DNA of 64,000 nt from Bacteroidota bacterium (GTDB lineage: Bacteria > Bacteroidota > Bacteroidia > 2-12-FULL-35-15). Under the pieces are notes generated by a model. The model ran no database searches. It was not told where the DNA came from and saw only the letters and a program-made list of their open reading frames with translations. The translations under genes were made by a program, and so were the position numbers. Positions 17,915 through 28,430 of this stretch are shown here, piece after piece. The stretch spans positions 1 through 64,000 of the forward strand of contig CANIQT010000003.1 in assembly GCA_947469885.1 (NCBI GenBank). The letters are read 5' to 3'. Each line of letters begins with the position of its first letter. The stretch's first letter is position 1.

Positions 17915-20900
17915 TTATTCTTCGGTAAAACGATTTAGGGAAACAAAGAAGGTACTACCCATCCCACTAACAGTTGTAAACCATATTCTGCCGTTTATAC
18001 TTTCGACAATGTTTTTTACAATTGCCAATCCAAGTCCCATTCCGCCTGTTTTGGTTGTAAAGTTAGGCGAGAAAATTTTATCCAAAACATCGTCCGACAC
18101 CCCAGTTCCATTATCGGCAATGCTGATCGTAATCTGATTGAATTCTTTTTTGATGCCAACATTTATCTGCCCTGCTTTGTTTTCGGGAATAGATTGTATG
18201 GCATTTTTCAAAAGATTGTTGAATACGCGCAGCAATTGTTCCTTGTCGGCACTCACAAAATAGTTTGTGTTGTTTTCTTTCTCAAAATGCATTTGAACAT
18301 TGTGAGTGTTATCAAACAAACCAATACTATTTGCCAGAATTTCTTCCACATTAATTTTTTCGAGATTGGTTTTAGGCATCTTGGCAAAATTTGAAAATTC
18401 AGTAGCAATGGTAGAAAGTGAATCAATTTGTTCGATGATTGTTTTTGTTAAACGTTCCATCTTCGTATCCATATCAGGAGCATGTTCGAGCCAAGTGCGT
18501 TGCAGATGCTGCACAGAAAGCTTCATCGGAGTTAAAGGGTTTTTTATTTCGTGAGCCACTTGTTTTGCCATTTCACGCCATGCACTCTCTCTCTCCGATT
18601 TGGCAAGCAAGTCGGCACTCTTTGCCAATTCCGAAATCATGCGGTTGTATTCGCTCACTAAGTTTCCAATCTCATCATTTTCTTTCCATTCAATTGGCTC
18701 GTTGGTTTTTCCTAATTTAATTTTACTCAACTTGTCCTGAATCAATTTGAGTGGTTTGGTAACATAATTTGAAATAAAAATCGCAGTGACAATAGATAAT
18801 GCAAACAACAGAACATAGATATTAATTAATGCAACTAAAAAACCTGATATTTCTTTTTCGAGTTCGCTTTGCTTCGCAAAATAGGGAAGATTAAGGTATG
18901 CAAGCAATTCTCCTTCTTTGTTTTTAAATGGAATATAAGCGGACAAATAATTTAATTTGCCGATGCGCTCATCATGTATAAATTCTGTTTTACCCAACAC
19001 AGCAATCTGCAGAAAAGCTTCGGGATTCATTTTTTTAGAAGTCAAACCCTCGTCAAACAATTTGGAGCGTGAAGAAGCATAAAGGTTACCTTTTGCATCA
19101 TAAAAACTAATATCAGTAAAAAAGATAGAAGAAGCTTTTTTGAGATTAAACGAAACATATTCCGTAAGACCTTTGTTTAATATCGTTTCTGCCGAAAGCT
19201 TTTCTTCCAAATCAATTAACACAGAATGAATTTTTTCGCTGATGTTTTTCTGGTTCTGTGCTTCAAACTGATGCTTAATGTAATAAATAGTGCCACCACC
19301 AAACAGAGCAAGCGAAACCAACACAATCATTACCAGCACCACTTGTATCCGGTATTTAAAACTAAAATTCTCTAACAAACTTCCGAGCAACATTTGCCTG
19401 AAAAACAAAATGGATAACAAGAGCAAACAAAAGAAAGCAAAGAGGTAGGAGAAAGTAGTTATTCTACCAATTAAACCCTCGCTTTTAAAGCTAAGTACAA
19501 TCAATGTTTCGGAATCGGGGTGATACAGAAGATGGTTGAAGCCATCTTTGTCCAAATAATTAAATTCTTCCTTTGAGAAGTCGAATGCTCGGCTTGTAAG
19601 TCCATACGAATACTTACCATATTGACTTATTAATGCATGGTGTTTGTATTTTGCATACGAATAATTGGTGAGTTCTTCTGACAAACCAATATTTCTATCG
19701 AGTAACAATTCGGGGAAACCTATTTCATCCGAAATAAATTTAGCATCCAACTCAATATAGAGTGTCCCATACTTTTGCTTTGTTTTAGGCTCTCGATAGA
19801 AAACTAACTTAGTGAGGTAACTTATTTTGCCCGATTCGCTATTGATAAAATTAAAGGATTCGCAAGAAGTTGGTTTTCCCTTCTTGGCGATCAATTCGTC
19901 AAAATAAAAATTATTATCAAACAAGGCGTTTTGAGATTTAATAACGGGCACACACATACTATCGAACAAAGCAACGTGTACATCATACTTTTCCCAGAAA
20001 CCGCTAAAGTATTGCTGCTTTATTCGTTTCTCAAATTCAGCAGGTTCTTTATCCACTTTATTTACATACGAAATCAGTGTCAAATCATTTTGCAATTTTT
20101 CCTCAATGTCTTGAAACAAAAGCTCAGCCACAGGGTCTTGCTCTGCCGAGAGTTTTTCAGCATAAATTTTCCGAGTTTCTTTTTCTTTAATTCCAGTATG
20201 TTTAATAAAAATGTGAACTGAATAAAGTGAAAAAATAAATACCAATAAAATAATACCAGAAAACGGATAAACAATTTGTTTTCGTTTGATCAAAGCAATG
20301 GAAAGCACCAGAACAAAGGGAAGGAAAATTACAATTAAATCAAGCGTACCAAGCAAATGAGAAATGGCAGTGTGAATACTAGCGGAAATAATAAATACTA
20401 AAACATACTGTTGGTTATTTAGTTTTAATTGCTTAAGAAAAGATACCATTTTGTCGGCAAACAAAAAATAAACAAACAGCAATAGCCCAATAATAAAGAT
20501 ACCTACATAGGTATATTCATTAAGACTAAATAAATTGTTGATTGAGAAAACAATGTTGGAATTTTTAATCAAACCAATAAACACTTCGGTAATAATCCAA
20601 GAGAACCAAAAGAAGCCAAGAAAAAAAATAAGAGAGAGTACTAGCTTATTGATGCTTTCGAGTCTAGCAATGATGTTGTCGAAATTGCATTCTTTTAAAA
20701 CATAAAACGAAAGATAAAAAAGCAGGACTACATTTATCAATAAATCGCCCAATGAGGTAAGCCACACCGAGCCAGCATCTGCAAACACTTTTGGATTGAA
20801 CAACTCGAAACCGTAAAAACTTTCCGGGAATCTAAACGTGATGGTAAGGTAACGGAAGATTACAATTGATAGCGTAAACATTAGAACATGATAGTTTTTA

Positions 20901-21745
20901 CTGATCTTGGAAAGGGATGCAAAAATTCTTTGGAGAAATAAAATAAAAAGCAAACAAGCAAGTAAATTAAATAATACCACCACATACGAAGTAAATGAGT
21001 TGTAGTAATTGGTGATATTAAAATCCAACGAAAACAAATAATCGCCAGAAACATTCTTTATTCTATTCACTGAATTGGGATTGTCGGTAATAAGTTTGGT
21101 ATCGGCACCAACTTCAAAATCTTTTTGAAATTCGTTGGTCAAATATTTGTTTTGATAAGGGTATTCGTTTTTAATTAAAACAAGTCCTACCACTGTTTTG
21201 GTAGTAGTAGCATTGGTGTGTGGTCGCATTACTTCAAACCATCCATTGTGCAGTTTTGCCATCTTGGTATCCAGACAAACTTCTTTTACCCAATTCTCAA
21301 CAGCAATAGAATTATCGCTCCAAAATTTTAAAGTATCATTTTCATAAATCAAAACTGCCAGTCCTTCTTGTTCCAACAATTGGTTGTAATAGTCAGGTTT
21401 GTCAATAAAAAGTTGATTGTAGCTCTGGGTTTCGGCTCTTTTGGCAAGCGAAGACATTTCGGTGGTAAGCCTTTGTTCCTTTTTATGTAATTGTTTTTCG
21501 AAATCGGAAATGGTGGAAGAGGCATTGTCACTGTAAGAATGATACAGAAAGTAAGCAAACACAAAAAGCAGGAAAGCAATAGTGATTAAAAAGTATTTAT
21601 TTTCGAAAAGTTTTTTCAACCGAAGATTATTAACGTGATTTAAATTTTTGTTCAGAATAAAGTTTATTTTTACAAACCAAACAAAAGTAAAGAAATTAAT
21701 TTTGGACGCTGCATTGCACCATAAATTATACCAAAAATATGGCAA
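17915..21745 (-). CDS. Large membrane histidine kinase with HAMP domain (NtrY-like)
   Basis: AWREMAKQVAHEIKNPLTPMKLSVQHLQRTW and DNGTGVSDDVLDKIFSPNFTTKTGGMGLGLAIVKNI; multiple TM segments. Start codon uncertain (ORF overlaps the divergent gene). Confidence 0.88.
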   Translation of the reverse strand: MPYFWYNLWCNAASKINFFTFVWFVKINFILNKNLNHVNNLRLKKLFENKYFLITIAFLLFVFAYFLYHSYSDNASSTISDFEKQLHKKEQRLTTEMSSLAKRAETQSYNQLFIDKPDYYNQLLEQEGLAVLIYENDTLKFWSDNSIAVENWVKEVCLDTKMAKLHNGWFEVMRPHTNATTTKTVVGLVLIKNEYPYQNKYLTNEFQKDFEVGADTKLITDNPNSVNRIKNVSGDYLFSLDFNITNYYNSFTSYVVVLFNLLACLLFILFLQRIFASLSKISKNYHVLMFTLSIVIFRYLTITFRFPESFYGFELFNPKVFADAGSVWLTSLGDLLINVVLLFYLSFYVLKECNFDNIIARLESINKLVLSLIFFLGFFWFSWIITEVFIGLIKNSNIVFSINNLFSLNEYTYVGIFIIGLLLFVYFLFADKMVSFLKQLKLNNQQYVLVFIISASIHTAISHLLGTLDLIVIFLPFVLVLSIALIKRKQIVYPFSGIILLVFIFSLYSVHIFIKHTGIKEKETRKIYAEKLSAEQDPVAELLFQDIEEKLQNDLTLISYVNKVDKEPAEFEKRIKQQYFSGFWEKYDVHVALFDSMCVPVIKSQNALFDNNFYFDELIAKKGKPTSCESFNFINSESGKISYLTKLVFYREPKTKQKYGTLYIELDAKFISDEIGFPELLLDRNIGLSEELTNYSYAKYKHHALISQYGKYSYGLTSRAFDFSKEEFNYLDKDGFNHLLYHPDSETLIVLSFKSEGLIGRITTFSYLFAFFCLLLLSILFFRQMLLGSLLENFSFKYRIQVVLVMIVLVSLALFGGGTIYYIKHQFEAQNQKNISEKIHSVLIDLEEKLSAETILNKGLTEYVSFNLKKASSIFFTDISFYDAKGNLYASSRSKLFDEGLTSKKMNPEAFLQIAVLGKTEFIHDERIGKLNYLSAYIPFKNKEGELLAYLNLPYFAKQSELEKEISGFLVALINIYVLLFALSIVTAIFISNYVTKPLKLIQDKLSKIKLGKTNEPIEWKENDEIGNLVSEYNRMISELAKSADLLAKSERESAWREMAKQVAHEIKNPLTPMKLSVQHLQRTWLEHAPDMDTKMERLTKTIIEQIDSLSTIATEFSNFAKMPKTNLEKINVEEILANSIGLFDNTHNVQMHFEKENNTNYFVSADKEQLLRVFNNLLKNAIQSIPENKAGQINVGIKKEFNQITISIADNGTGVSDDVLDKIFSPNFTTKTGGMGLGLAIVKNIVESINGRIWFTTVSGMGSTFFVSLNRFTEE

Positions 21746-23628
21746 AACAAAAATCTACTGAAAAGGAATTAAAGGATAATCTGAAAACGAATACATTTAC
21801 TTCTTTCGATAAATTCTGGCTGCAATGTGCAGCATTGGTTATCATTGGTTTTTGTTTCTATGCCAATTCGTTTGTAAACGGATATGCGTTGGACGATGGC
21901 ATTGTTATTCAGAAAAACGATTATGTGCAACAAGGCTTTAAGGGAATTTCGAAGATAATGAAAACCGATGCATACGATAGTTTTTATCGCTCTATGAATG
22001 CTAAGCAACAACTATCGGGAGGGCGATACCGTCCACTTTCGGTTGTTACTTTTGCTATCGAACAGCAATTGTTTGGGAGCAATGAAAAAGAGAAACCAGA
22101 AAATGATGTGGCGATGGTGAGGCATATTATGAATGTGGTGTTTTATATTTTATCATTAGTGTTCTTACTTTATTTCTTGCAAACCTTCGTATTTAAAGAC
22201 ACTCCGCTGGTTGCTTTTTTAACCTGTTTAATTTTTTTAATTCATCCGATACACACTGAAGTTATTTCGAACGTAAAAAGCCGTGACGAAATTTTATCTT
22301 TTTTATTTATCATCCTCACTTTTATTTCTGCATTCGGGTTTCGTGAAACAAAAAAAACACTGCATCTGATTCTCGGATTAATTTATTATTTCTGCGCGCT
22401 GCTCTCTAAGGAATATGCTGTAACATTAGTGGTTTTAATCCCGATGTTATTTTATATTGTAAACAAAGACACCATGAGTCGCTCGTTGTTTTATGTTCTT
22501 CCTTATTTGGCTATTGCTGTCATCTATTTATTAATACGATATTCGATTGTAAAATCGGGAGCGAGTGGAGAAAACCCTGATGTGCTAAACAATCCGTTTA
22601 AGTTTGCTACCACACCCGAAAAGTGGGCAACCAAGATTGAAATACTGAATCATTATTTACGATTGTTGTTTGTTCCTTATCCACTTTCCAGCGACTATTC
22701 GTATAACTCTATTCCTTATACTAACTTTGGTAATCCGATGGTGTGGTTCTCCATTTTGTTTCATTTATCAGCTGTTGTAGCTACCATTTATTTATTTATC
22801 AAACGAAATATTATTGCATTTGCACTTGCGTTTTATTTACTGCACTTACTTTTGGTTTCTAATTTAATAATGAACCTTGGTGCAACCATGGGCGAACGTT
22901 TGATATTTCATTCTTCGTTCGGATTCGCCATCATTATGGCTGTTTTTATAAACTGGTTATTGAACAAAATTTCATCTGCACAAACAAAAAAAATAATTGT
23001 TATTTCATTTGTTTGTTTAATCACCGTTGGCAGTTCAGCTATTGTTATTCCTCGCAATGCACAATGGAAAAATGATGCTTCGCTTTTTATTGCAGATGCA
23101 GAAACTGTTCCCAATAGTGCTTTGGTAAATGGTAATGCAGGTAAAGCTTATTTGGACATGGCAGATACTACTAAAAATAAAACAGAAGAAAAAAAGCTTA
23201 TTCAAAAAGCCATTTATCACCTGAGCAAATCGGTGGCAATTCATACTCAGTATGTAAATGGGTATCTCAACTTAGGTGTGGCATATTATAAATTGGAAAA
23301 CTATGATAGTGCAAAAGTGGAGTGGGACATTGCAAAAACCATATATCCGAACAATCCTTTTTTGCAACGAAATTTTGGATTGCTAGCTCAAATTTATTTT
23401 AATAAAGCAATGGCTATTGGAGATAAAAATCCTTTGCAGGCAGTTGTTTACCTTGAAAAGGCAGTGGATATATCGCCTGCTGATGATGGCTATTGGTACA
23501 ACTTAGGAGGTGCATCATTTATGGCTAAAGATTTTGAAAAAGCAAGAAATGCCTGGAACAAAGCTGTGGAACTAAACCCAAACAATGAGAATGCAAAACA
23601 AGGATTGCGGGCTTTACCCATTAAATAA
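21739..23628 (+). CDS. Multi-TM protein with C-terminal tetratricopeptide repeats (TMTC-like/DUF1736-like)
   Basis: SKEYAVTLVVLIPMLFY, IHTEVISNVKSRDEIL and C-terminal TPR units. Confidence 0.75.
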   Translation: MAKQKSTEKELKDNLKTNTFTSFDKFWLQCAALVIIGFCFYANSFVNGYALDDGIVIQKNDYVQQGFKGISKIMKTDAYDSFYRSMNAKQQLSGGRYRPLSVVTFAIEQQLFGSNEKEKPENDVAMVRHIMNVVFYILSLVFLLYFLQTFVFKDTPLVAFLTCLIFLIHPIHTEVISNVKSRDEILSFLFIILTFISAFGFRETKKTLHLILGLIYYFCALLSKEYAVTLVVLIPMLFYIVNKDTMSRSLFYVLPYLAIAVIYLLIRYSIVKSGASGENPDVLNNPFKFATTPEKWATKIEILNHYLRLLFVPYPLSSDYSYNSIPYTNFGNPMVWFSILFHLSAVVATIYLFIKRNIIAFALAFYLLHLLLVSNLIMNLGATMGERLIFHSSFGFAIIMAVFINWLLNKISSAQTKKIIVISFVCLITVGSSAIVIPRNAQWKNDASLFIADAETVPNSALVNGNAGKAYLDMADTTKNKTEEKKLIQKAIYHLSKSVAIHTQYVNGYLNLGVAYYKLENYDSAKVEWDIAKTIYPNNPFLQRNFGLLAQIYFNKAMAIGDKNPLQAVVYLEKAVDISPADDGYWYNLGGASFMAKDFEKARNAWNKAVELNPNNENAKQGLRALPIK

Positions 23629-23631
23629 CAA

Positions 23632-23663
23632 AACCCCTTGTTTTGGCTAACCAAAACAAGGGG
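23632..23663. terminator. Bidirectional terminator (CCCCTTGTTTTGG-CTAA-CCAAAACAAGGGG)
   Basis: 13-bp perfect stem between convergent genes. Confidence 0.85.
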
Positions 23664-23709
23664 AGTAAAAAAAGAAACAATTGTATTATTTTTGCTAAGA
23701 AATATGAAA

Positions 23710-25533
23710 CTATTTATCTAACTGAATTAATCGAACGGATGCAGACTTATTTTGGGTACTTAATTTCAAAATATAAACTCCATTACTCAATCCAATATCT
23801 TTTACATTTATATTAAATTCATAGTGTCCCATTTCCTGGGTGCCTCTCGAAACGGCATATACTTTTTCTCCCATCACATTATACAATTCGAATTTAACAT
23901 CTGATTTTTCAGGAACAAAATAACTAACTGTAGTGCTTTCGGTGGTTGGGTTTGGATAGATGGAATAACCCAATACTGCAGCGGCTGATTCGTTAATGCC
24001 AACTCCTGTAATTGTTATTGTCTGAAAAGCGGTGTCGTTGCCACAATTGGAAGAGACAATTTGAATAACACCAAACACACCATTAGAAGTATAAGTGTGA
24101 GAAGGGTTTTGATTGGTACTCGTTCCTCCATCTCCAAATATCCATTGATACGTATAATTTATGTTTGGCGGATTAGAAAACTGAACAAAATTACCATTAA
24201 TAACATTGTAAGAAAAAGATGCCTGAGGCAATGGAATTTGTTGTGTCAATGTAATTGGAGCTGCTGCCCAGTTGTTGGTTTCGTCACTTTCCAGGAAATT
24301 ATTATCTGGGTCCGTTATCGAAACAATATAATAATCGCCATTGCAAACGCCTGTCAAATCAATAGACATACCTGACAATCCCTGACTGTAAATATCAAGA
24401 TTCCCAACATAAATTCCTTGGTCAACTCCGCAACCGGTAACTTGCCCGAAACCTGAATTGGGAATAGAATCCATGGTAATAACATTGCCATAACCATTAT
24501 CGCGCACGCAATACCCATAGTTAGAAGTACAGTTTCCAAGATTAATTAAACAAAAGGAAACTTTGGAACCTGTTGCAACAATAGGCCAAGTAGTAGCATC
24601 AGGATTGGAAGTAGAAGTGCGCAATGTAAACTCTGCCCAGTTGTTTACGTGTATGTGCCCGTGAGAAGGGTGATAGCTCATGGTTCCCTGAGTCAGTGTG
24701 TCGTGCGTAGTAATTACACTTCCGTTTTTATGATAAATGGTTTGCAGTAATTTTTGAGTAGGGCTGCTTCCATCAGGACAAGTTAGTGTAGCACAAGGAA
24801 CACTCACGGTATCGCACCAGCAAGAGTTGGAACCATGTATTTCCATTGGTCCCCAACCTATGTTGGGAGTAGCATTACTTAATGTGATGAGATTAGGAGT
24901 TTCGGTATGATTTTGAGTAATAATTAAAGCAGATGCCGTCATATCGGGCAGCAAATCGCAATCTTGCGAACCATCAGGGCAGTAACAACCAGCACCATTG
25001 GCTGCAGAACATGGTCCGAATATAATAGGGTCGGCAGGTGGATGAGCAGCAAAGGTGATGGAAAAAGAAATTAAATTTCCGAAATCGCTTGGCACTTCAT
25101 CAATAATAGCTAACTGCCACAGTCCGTTAGGGTCTTGATTATTATTTACACCATTTATAGAAGTTACCGGGATGTAAGAGCCCGTAAACGGTGCTGTTCC
25201 GTTCATCACATCACCATTGGCACCATTCATCATAAAACAAGTATTTGTAAAATTGTCGCCACCACCACCGTTATTATTGGTCATCGAAATAATGGTTCCA
25301 TCGGGTGCTATTAATCGAATATCAATATCACCATCATACGTATGCGTAATGTTGACACACACTTGTGCCAGTCCAAATGCAGTATCAATCATGTTGGGTA
25401 AACCATTTACTGTAACAGGATAATAACGTAAGGTATCATCATCTGTTATTGGTCCGCCAATGCTGTTGGTAAAGGTTTGTGCATTAATAAAAAAAGGTGC
25501 AAGTAATAAAACAGAGAGTAGAATTTTTTTCAT
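23710..25533 (-). CDS. T9SS-secreted lysyl oxidase-like protein with P-proprotein domain and PKD domain
   Basis: TYDGDIDIRLIAPDGT...NGLWQLAIIDE (P-domain); SYHPSHGHIHVNNWAEFTLR lysyl-oxidase copper motif; YQWIFGDGGTSTNQNPSHTYTSNG PKD; C-terminal YSIYPNPTTESTTVSYF. Confidence 0.85.
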   Translation of the reverse strand: MKKILLSVLLLAPFFINAQTFTNSIGGPITDDDTLRYYPVTVNGLPNMIDTAFGLAQVCVNITHTYDGDIDIRLIAPDGTIISMTNNNGGGGDNFTNTCFMMNGANGDVMNGTAPFTGSYIPVTSINGVNNNQDPNGLWQLAIIDEVPSDFGNLISFSITFAAHPPADPIIFGPCSAANGAGCYCPDGSQDCDLLPDMTASALIITQNHTETPNLITLSNATPNIGWGPMEIHGSNSCWCDTVSVPCATLTCPDGSSPTQKLLQTIYHKNGSVITTHDTLTQGTMSYHPSHGHIHVNNWAEFTLRTSTSNPDATTWPIVATGSKVSFCLINLGNCTSNYGYCVRDNGYGNVITMDSIPNSGFGQVTGCGVDQGIYVGNLDIYSQGLSGMSIDLTGVCNGDYYIVSITDPDNNFLESDETNNWAAAPITLTQQIPLPQASFSYNVINGNFVQFSNPPNINYTYQWIFGDGGTSTNQNPSHTYTSNGVFGVIQIVSSNCGNDTAFQTITITGVGINESAAAVLGYSIYPNPTTESTTVSYFVPEKSDVKFELYNVMGEKVYAVSRGTQEMGHYEFNINVKDIGLSNGVYILKLSTQNKSASVRLIQLDK

Positions 25534-25595
25534 TTGATTTGGGTTTTAAGTTTATGAGTACAATATTAATGTATTTTTAATGGAAAAGCAATAAA

Positions 25596-26252
25596 TCAAT
25601 ACAATTCCACCATTATCGGTTTGCTTTCCCTACCTGCTTCGCCCGTAGGGCTGATGTAATACACTATTATATATAGTATCATTTTTAATTTATCTGCTGG
25701 ATACGAAAGTTCGAAAATAGATTTCTTTTCTTGAAGTTGTGTTTTGTAGTCGTCAGATGCAGGAGCCTCACCGCCTTGTTTCACAAAGGCAATTTTAATC
25801 CCAATAAAAGCAGCTCCATGGGGCTTTTTCTTTTTATGAGGATGCTTTGGGTCGAAAGCAAAAAATTTAACCATTCGCTCCGTTTGAAGAATACATGCCA
25901 AAACGGGTGCAAAATTGGTTACCGGAATTTTCCCGATGCTTTTTGTGTTCAGATTTATTTGGATATATTCCTTATCATTACCATCTAACTTTAGTGTGGT
26001 ATCCGATTTTAAACGGGTTCGCAATCCTGCCAGAAATTCGAAACATTTATCATATTCCCTGCTGATATTCGAACGAATTTGCTCGCGAGGAGATATGTAT
26101 TTATTAAATTCTTCCTCCCACTTTTCCCAAAGCTCTTCCAGCAGTTCAATGAACTTGTAAGGAAGCTTCAGTCTTTCTGCTTCTTCAATTAAATATGGAA
26201 CAAGAATCATAAACCGGATGTGAAATTCGAGATACTTTGCTGATAAAATCAT
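25596..26252 (-). CDS. Uncharacterised ~220-aa protein family, paralog 3
   Basis: VTNFAPVLACI..TERMVKFFAFDPKHPHKKKKP and YYISPTGEAGRESKP shared with the other two paralogs. Confidence 0.8.
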   Translation of the reverse strand: MILSAKYLEFHIRFMILVPYLIEEAERLKLPYKFIELLEELWEKWEEEFNKYISPREQIRSNISREYDKCFEFLAGLRTRLKSDTTLKLDGNDKEYIQINLNTKSIGKIPVTNFAPVLACILQTERMVKFFAFDPKHPHKKKKPHGAAFIGIKIAFVKQGGEAPASDDYKTQLQEKKSIFELSYPADKLKMILYIIVYYISPTGEAGRESKPIMVELY

Positions 26253-26348
26253 GGGATGTTGGTATTAAATTATGGGTAAATTATTGATATAGATTACAGA
26301 ATCCATAAAATTCGAATTTTATTGCAACATCAACATTCCAAACACCAA

Positions 26349-26383
26349 CTTGTGTGTTCATGATGTAATCTTGAACACACAAG
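26349..26383. promoter_or_regulatory. 12-bp perfect inverted repeat (CTTGTGTGTTCA-N11-TGAACACACAAG) upstream of paralog 3
   Basis: Read directly; flanked by AATTCGAATT palindromes on both sides. Confidence 0.6.
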
Positions 26384-26478
26384 ATGCAAAACAATTCGAA
26401 TTTTTCGGTTTCACAAAATTAAGAGTACTATTTTAATACTTTGGATTACTAATGAACCAATGACGATTGACCAATAAA

Positions 26479-28380
26479 CTAGTACGCCCTCACATTTTTC
26501 CCTTCCATATAATTAATGAAAGATTTATTGGCTACTTTGTTTCCTCCGGGAGTAGGGTACTTTCCGGTAAAGTACCAGTCGCCTGTGTGGTTAGGGCAAG
26601 CATTGTGCAGCCCTTCTATAGTTTGATAAATAATTTCCACTTCTGCATTTATTCCATCAGGACGCAACAGTTCAGAAATCTTTTTAGAAATATCTTCAGG
26701 AGAAAAAGGTTGGTAAACCTCTTTGATAATGTTGGTAATTTTTTCTTTGGGCAAATGCTCTTGTGCTTTTGCTTTTTCATACAATTCATCCAAAAGATTT
26801 TCTTTAAAATTATCTTTCAGTAATTGAACTGCTGCCTGAAAGGCAACAAAATCGCCTAACTTAGCCATGTCAATACCATAACAATCAGGATAACGAATCT
26901 GAGGAGCAGAAGAAACAATGACAATTTTCTTTGGTCCGAGACGGTCTAATATTTTAATAATACTTTGTTTCAACGTAGTGCCTCTTACAATAGAATCATC
27001 AATAACTACTAAGTTATCTGTTCCTTCTTTTATCACACCATAAGTGGTATCGTACACGTGCGCCACCATTTCGTCACGTTGCGAATCGTTGGTAATAAAG
27101 GTTCTTAGTTTAGCATCTTTTATTGCAATTTTATGTACACGGGGCTGAATGGAAAGTATATCACTCAGTTCAGGGTCGCGCACAAAAACACCCATCTGTA
27201 ATATTTTGTGTTTCTTAATCGTGTTGGCATAATGATGCAAGCCTTCTACCAATCCACTGAAAGCTACTTCGGCAGTGTTAGGAATATAAGAGAACACAGA
27301 ATTTTTTAAATCATAATCAACCGATTTGAGCACAGCCGGACAAAGTTGTTTGCCTAACTGTTGCCTTTCTTGATAAATATCGGCATCGCTTCCGCGAGAA
27401 AAATAAATACGTTCAAAAGAACAGGAAGTTTTTTTATGAGGAGAAATAATTTCCTGCTCCGAAAATTCTCCATCTTTTTTAATTACTAAAGCATGACCGG
27501 GAGTTAACTCTTTTACCTTTTCTATCGGAACATTAAATGCAGTTTGTATCACAGGTCGCTCCGAAGTAACTACTACCACTTCATCATCCGAATAATAAAA
27601 TGTAGGACGAATGCCGTTAGGGTCGCGCAACACAAACGCATCTCCATGACCAAACAAACCAGCCATAGTATAACCACCATCCCATTTTTTACTTGCAGCT
27701 TTTAATATTCGTTGCACATCCAAATGTTTTGCAATCAAGCCCGAAATCTCTGCTTTGGTATGTCCTTCTTTTTTAAACTGCTTAAACAACCGTTCGTTTT
27801 CATTGTCCAAAAAATGTCCGATTTTTTCCATAACCGTTACCGTATCATTTTTTTCTTTCGGATGTTGCCCGAGTTCCACCAACTGGTCGAAAAGCTCATC
27901 TACATTGGTCAGATTAAAATTACCTGCCACCACCAAATTACGGGTCATCCAATTATTCTGACGAAGAAAAGGATGACAGTTTTCCATTGTATTTCCTCCA
28001 AATGTTCCGTAACGTAAATGACCTAAAAACAACTCACCTGTGTAAGGCAAGTTCTTTTTCAACCATTCAGAATCTTCTAATTTTTCAGGATTGTTTTTCT
28101 GAACTTCTTCGAAACGGGAATTTATTTTTGCAAATATTTCTTTAATTGCACCACTGCCTGTGGCTCTGCTTCGGCTTATGTAGCGGGTTCCGGGCTCCAC
28201 ATCAAATTTTATGTTTGCTACTCCTGCTCCATCTTGTCCCCTGTTGTGTTGCTTTTCCATCAGCAAATATAACTTGTTCAATCCATATAAAGGAGTACCG
28301 TATTTTTCGATGTAATAATCCAATGGTTTAAGCAAACGAATCATTGCTATACCGCATTCGTGTTTTATTTCATCACTCAT
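26479..28380 (-). CDS. purF: Amidophosphoribosyltransferase
   Basis: HECGIAMIRL N-terminal Cys region, GQDGAGVAN, HLRYGTFGG, VVIDDSIVRGTTLKQSI PRPP loop, APQIRYPDCYGIDM. Confidence 0.9.
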   Translation of the reverse strand: MSDEIKHECGIAMIRLLKPLDYYIEKYGTPLYGLNKLYLLMEKQHNRGQDGAGVANIKFDVEPGTRYISRSRATGSGAIKEIFAKINSRFEEVQKNNPEKLEDSEWLKKNLPYTGELFLGHLRYGTFGGNTMENCHPFLRQNNWMTRNLVVAGNFNLTNVDELFDQLVELGQHPKEKNDTVTVMEKIGHFLDNENERLFKQFKKEGHTKAEISGLIAKHLDVQRILKAASKKWDGGYTMAGLFGHGDAFVLRDPNGIRPTFYYSDDEVVVVTSERPVIQTAFNVPIEKVKELTPGHALVIKKDGEFSEQEIISPHKKTSCSFERIYFSRGSDADIYQERQQLGKQLCPAVLKSVDYDLKNSVFSYIPNTAEVAFSGLVEGLHHYANTIKKHKILQMGVFVRDPELSDILSIQPRVHKIAIKDAKLRTFITNDSQRDEMVAHVYDTTYGVIKEGTDNLVVIDDSIVRGTTLKQSIIKILDRLGPKKIVIVSSAPQIRYPDCYGIDMAKLGDFVAFQAAVQLLKDNFKENLLDELYEKAKAQEHLPKEKITNIIKEVYQPFSPEDISKKISELLRPDGINAEVEIIYQTIEGLHNACPNHTGDWYFTGKYPTPGGNKVANKSFINYMEGKNVRAY

Positions 28381-28430
28381 AATTTTTTGTGTTTGAGATT
28401 AGGGAGTGCAAATTTACGATTTTAATTCAC

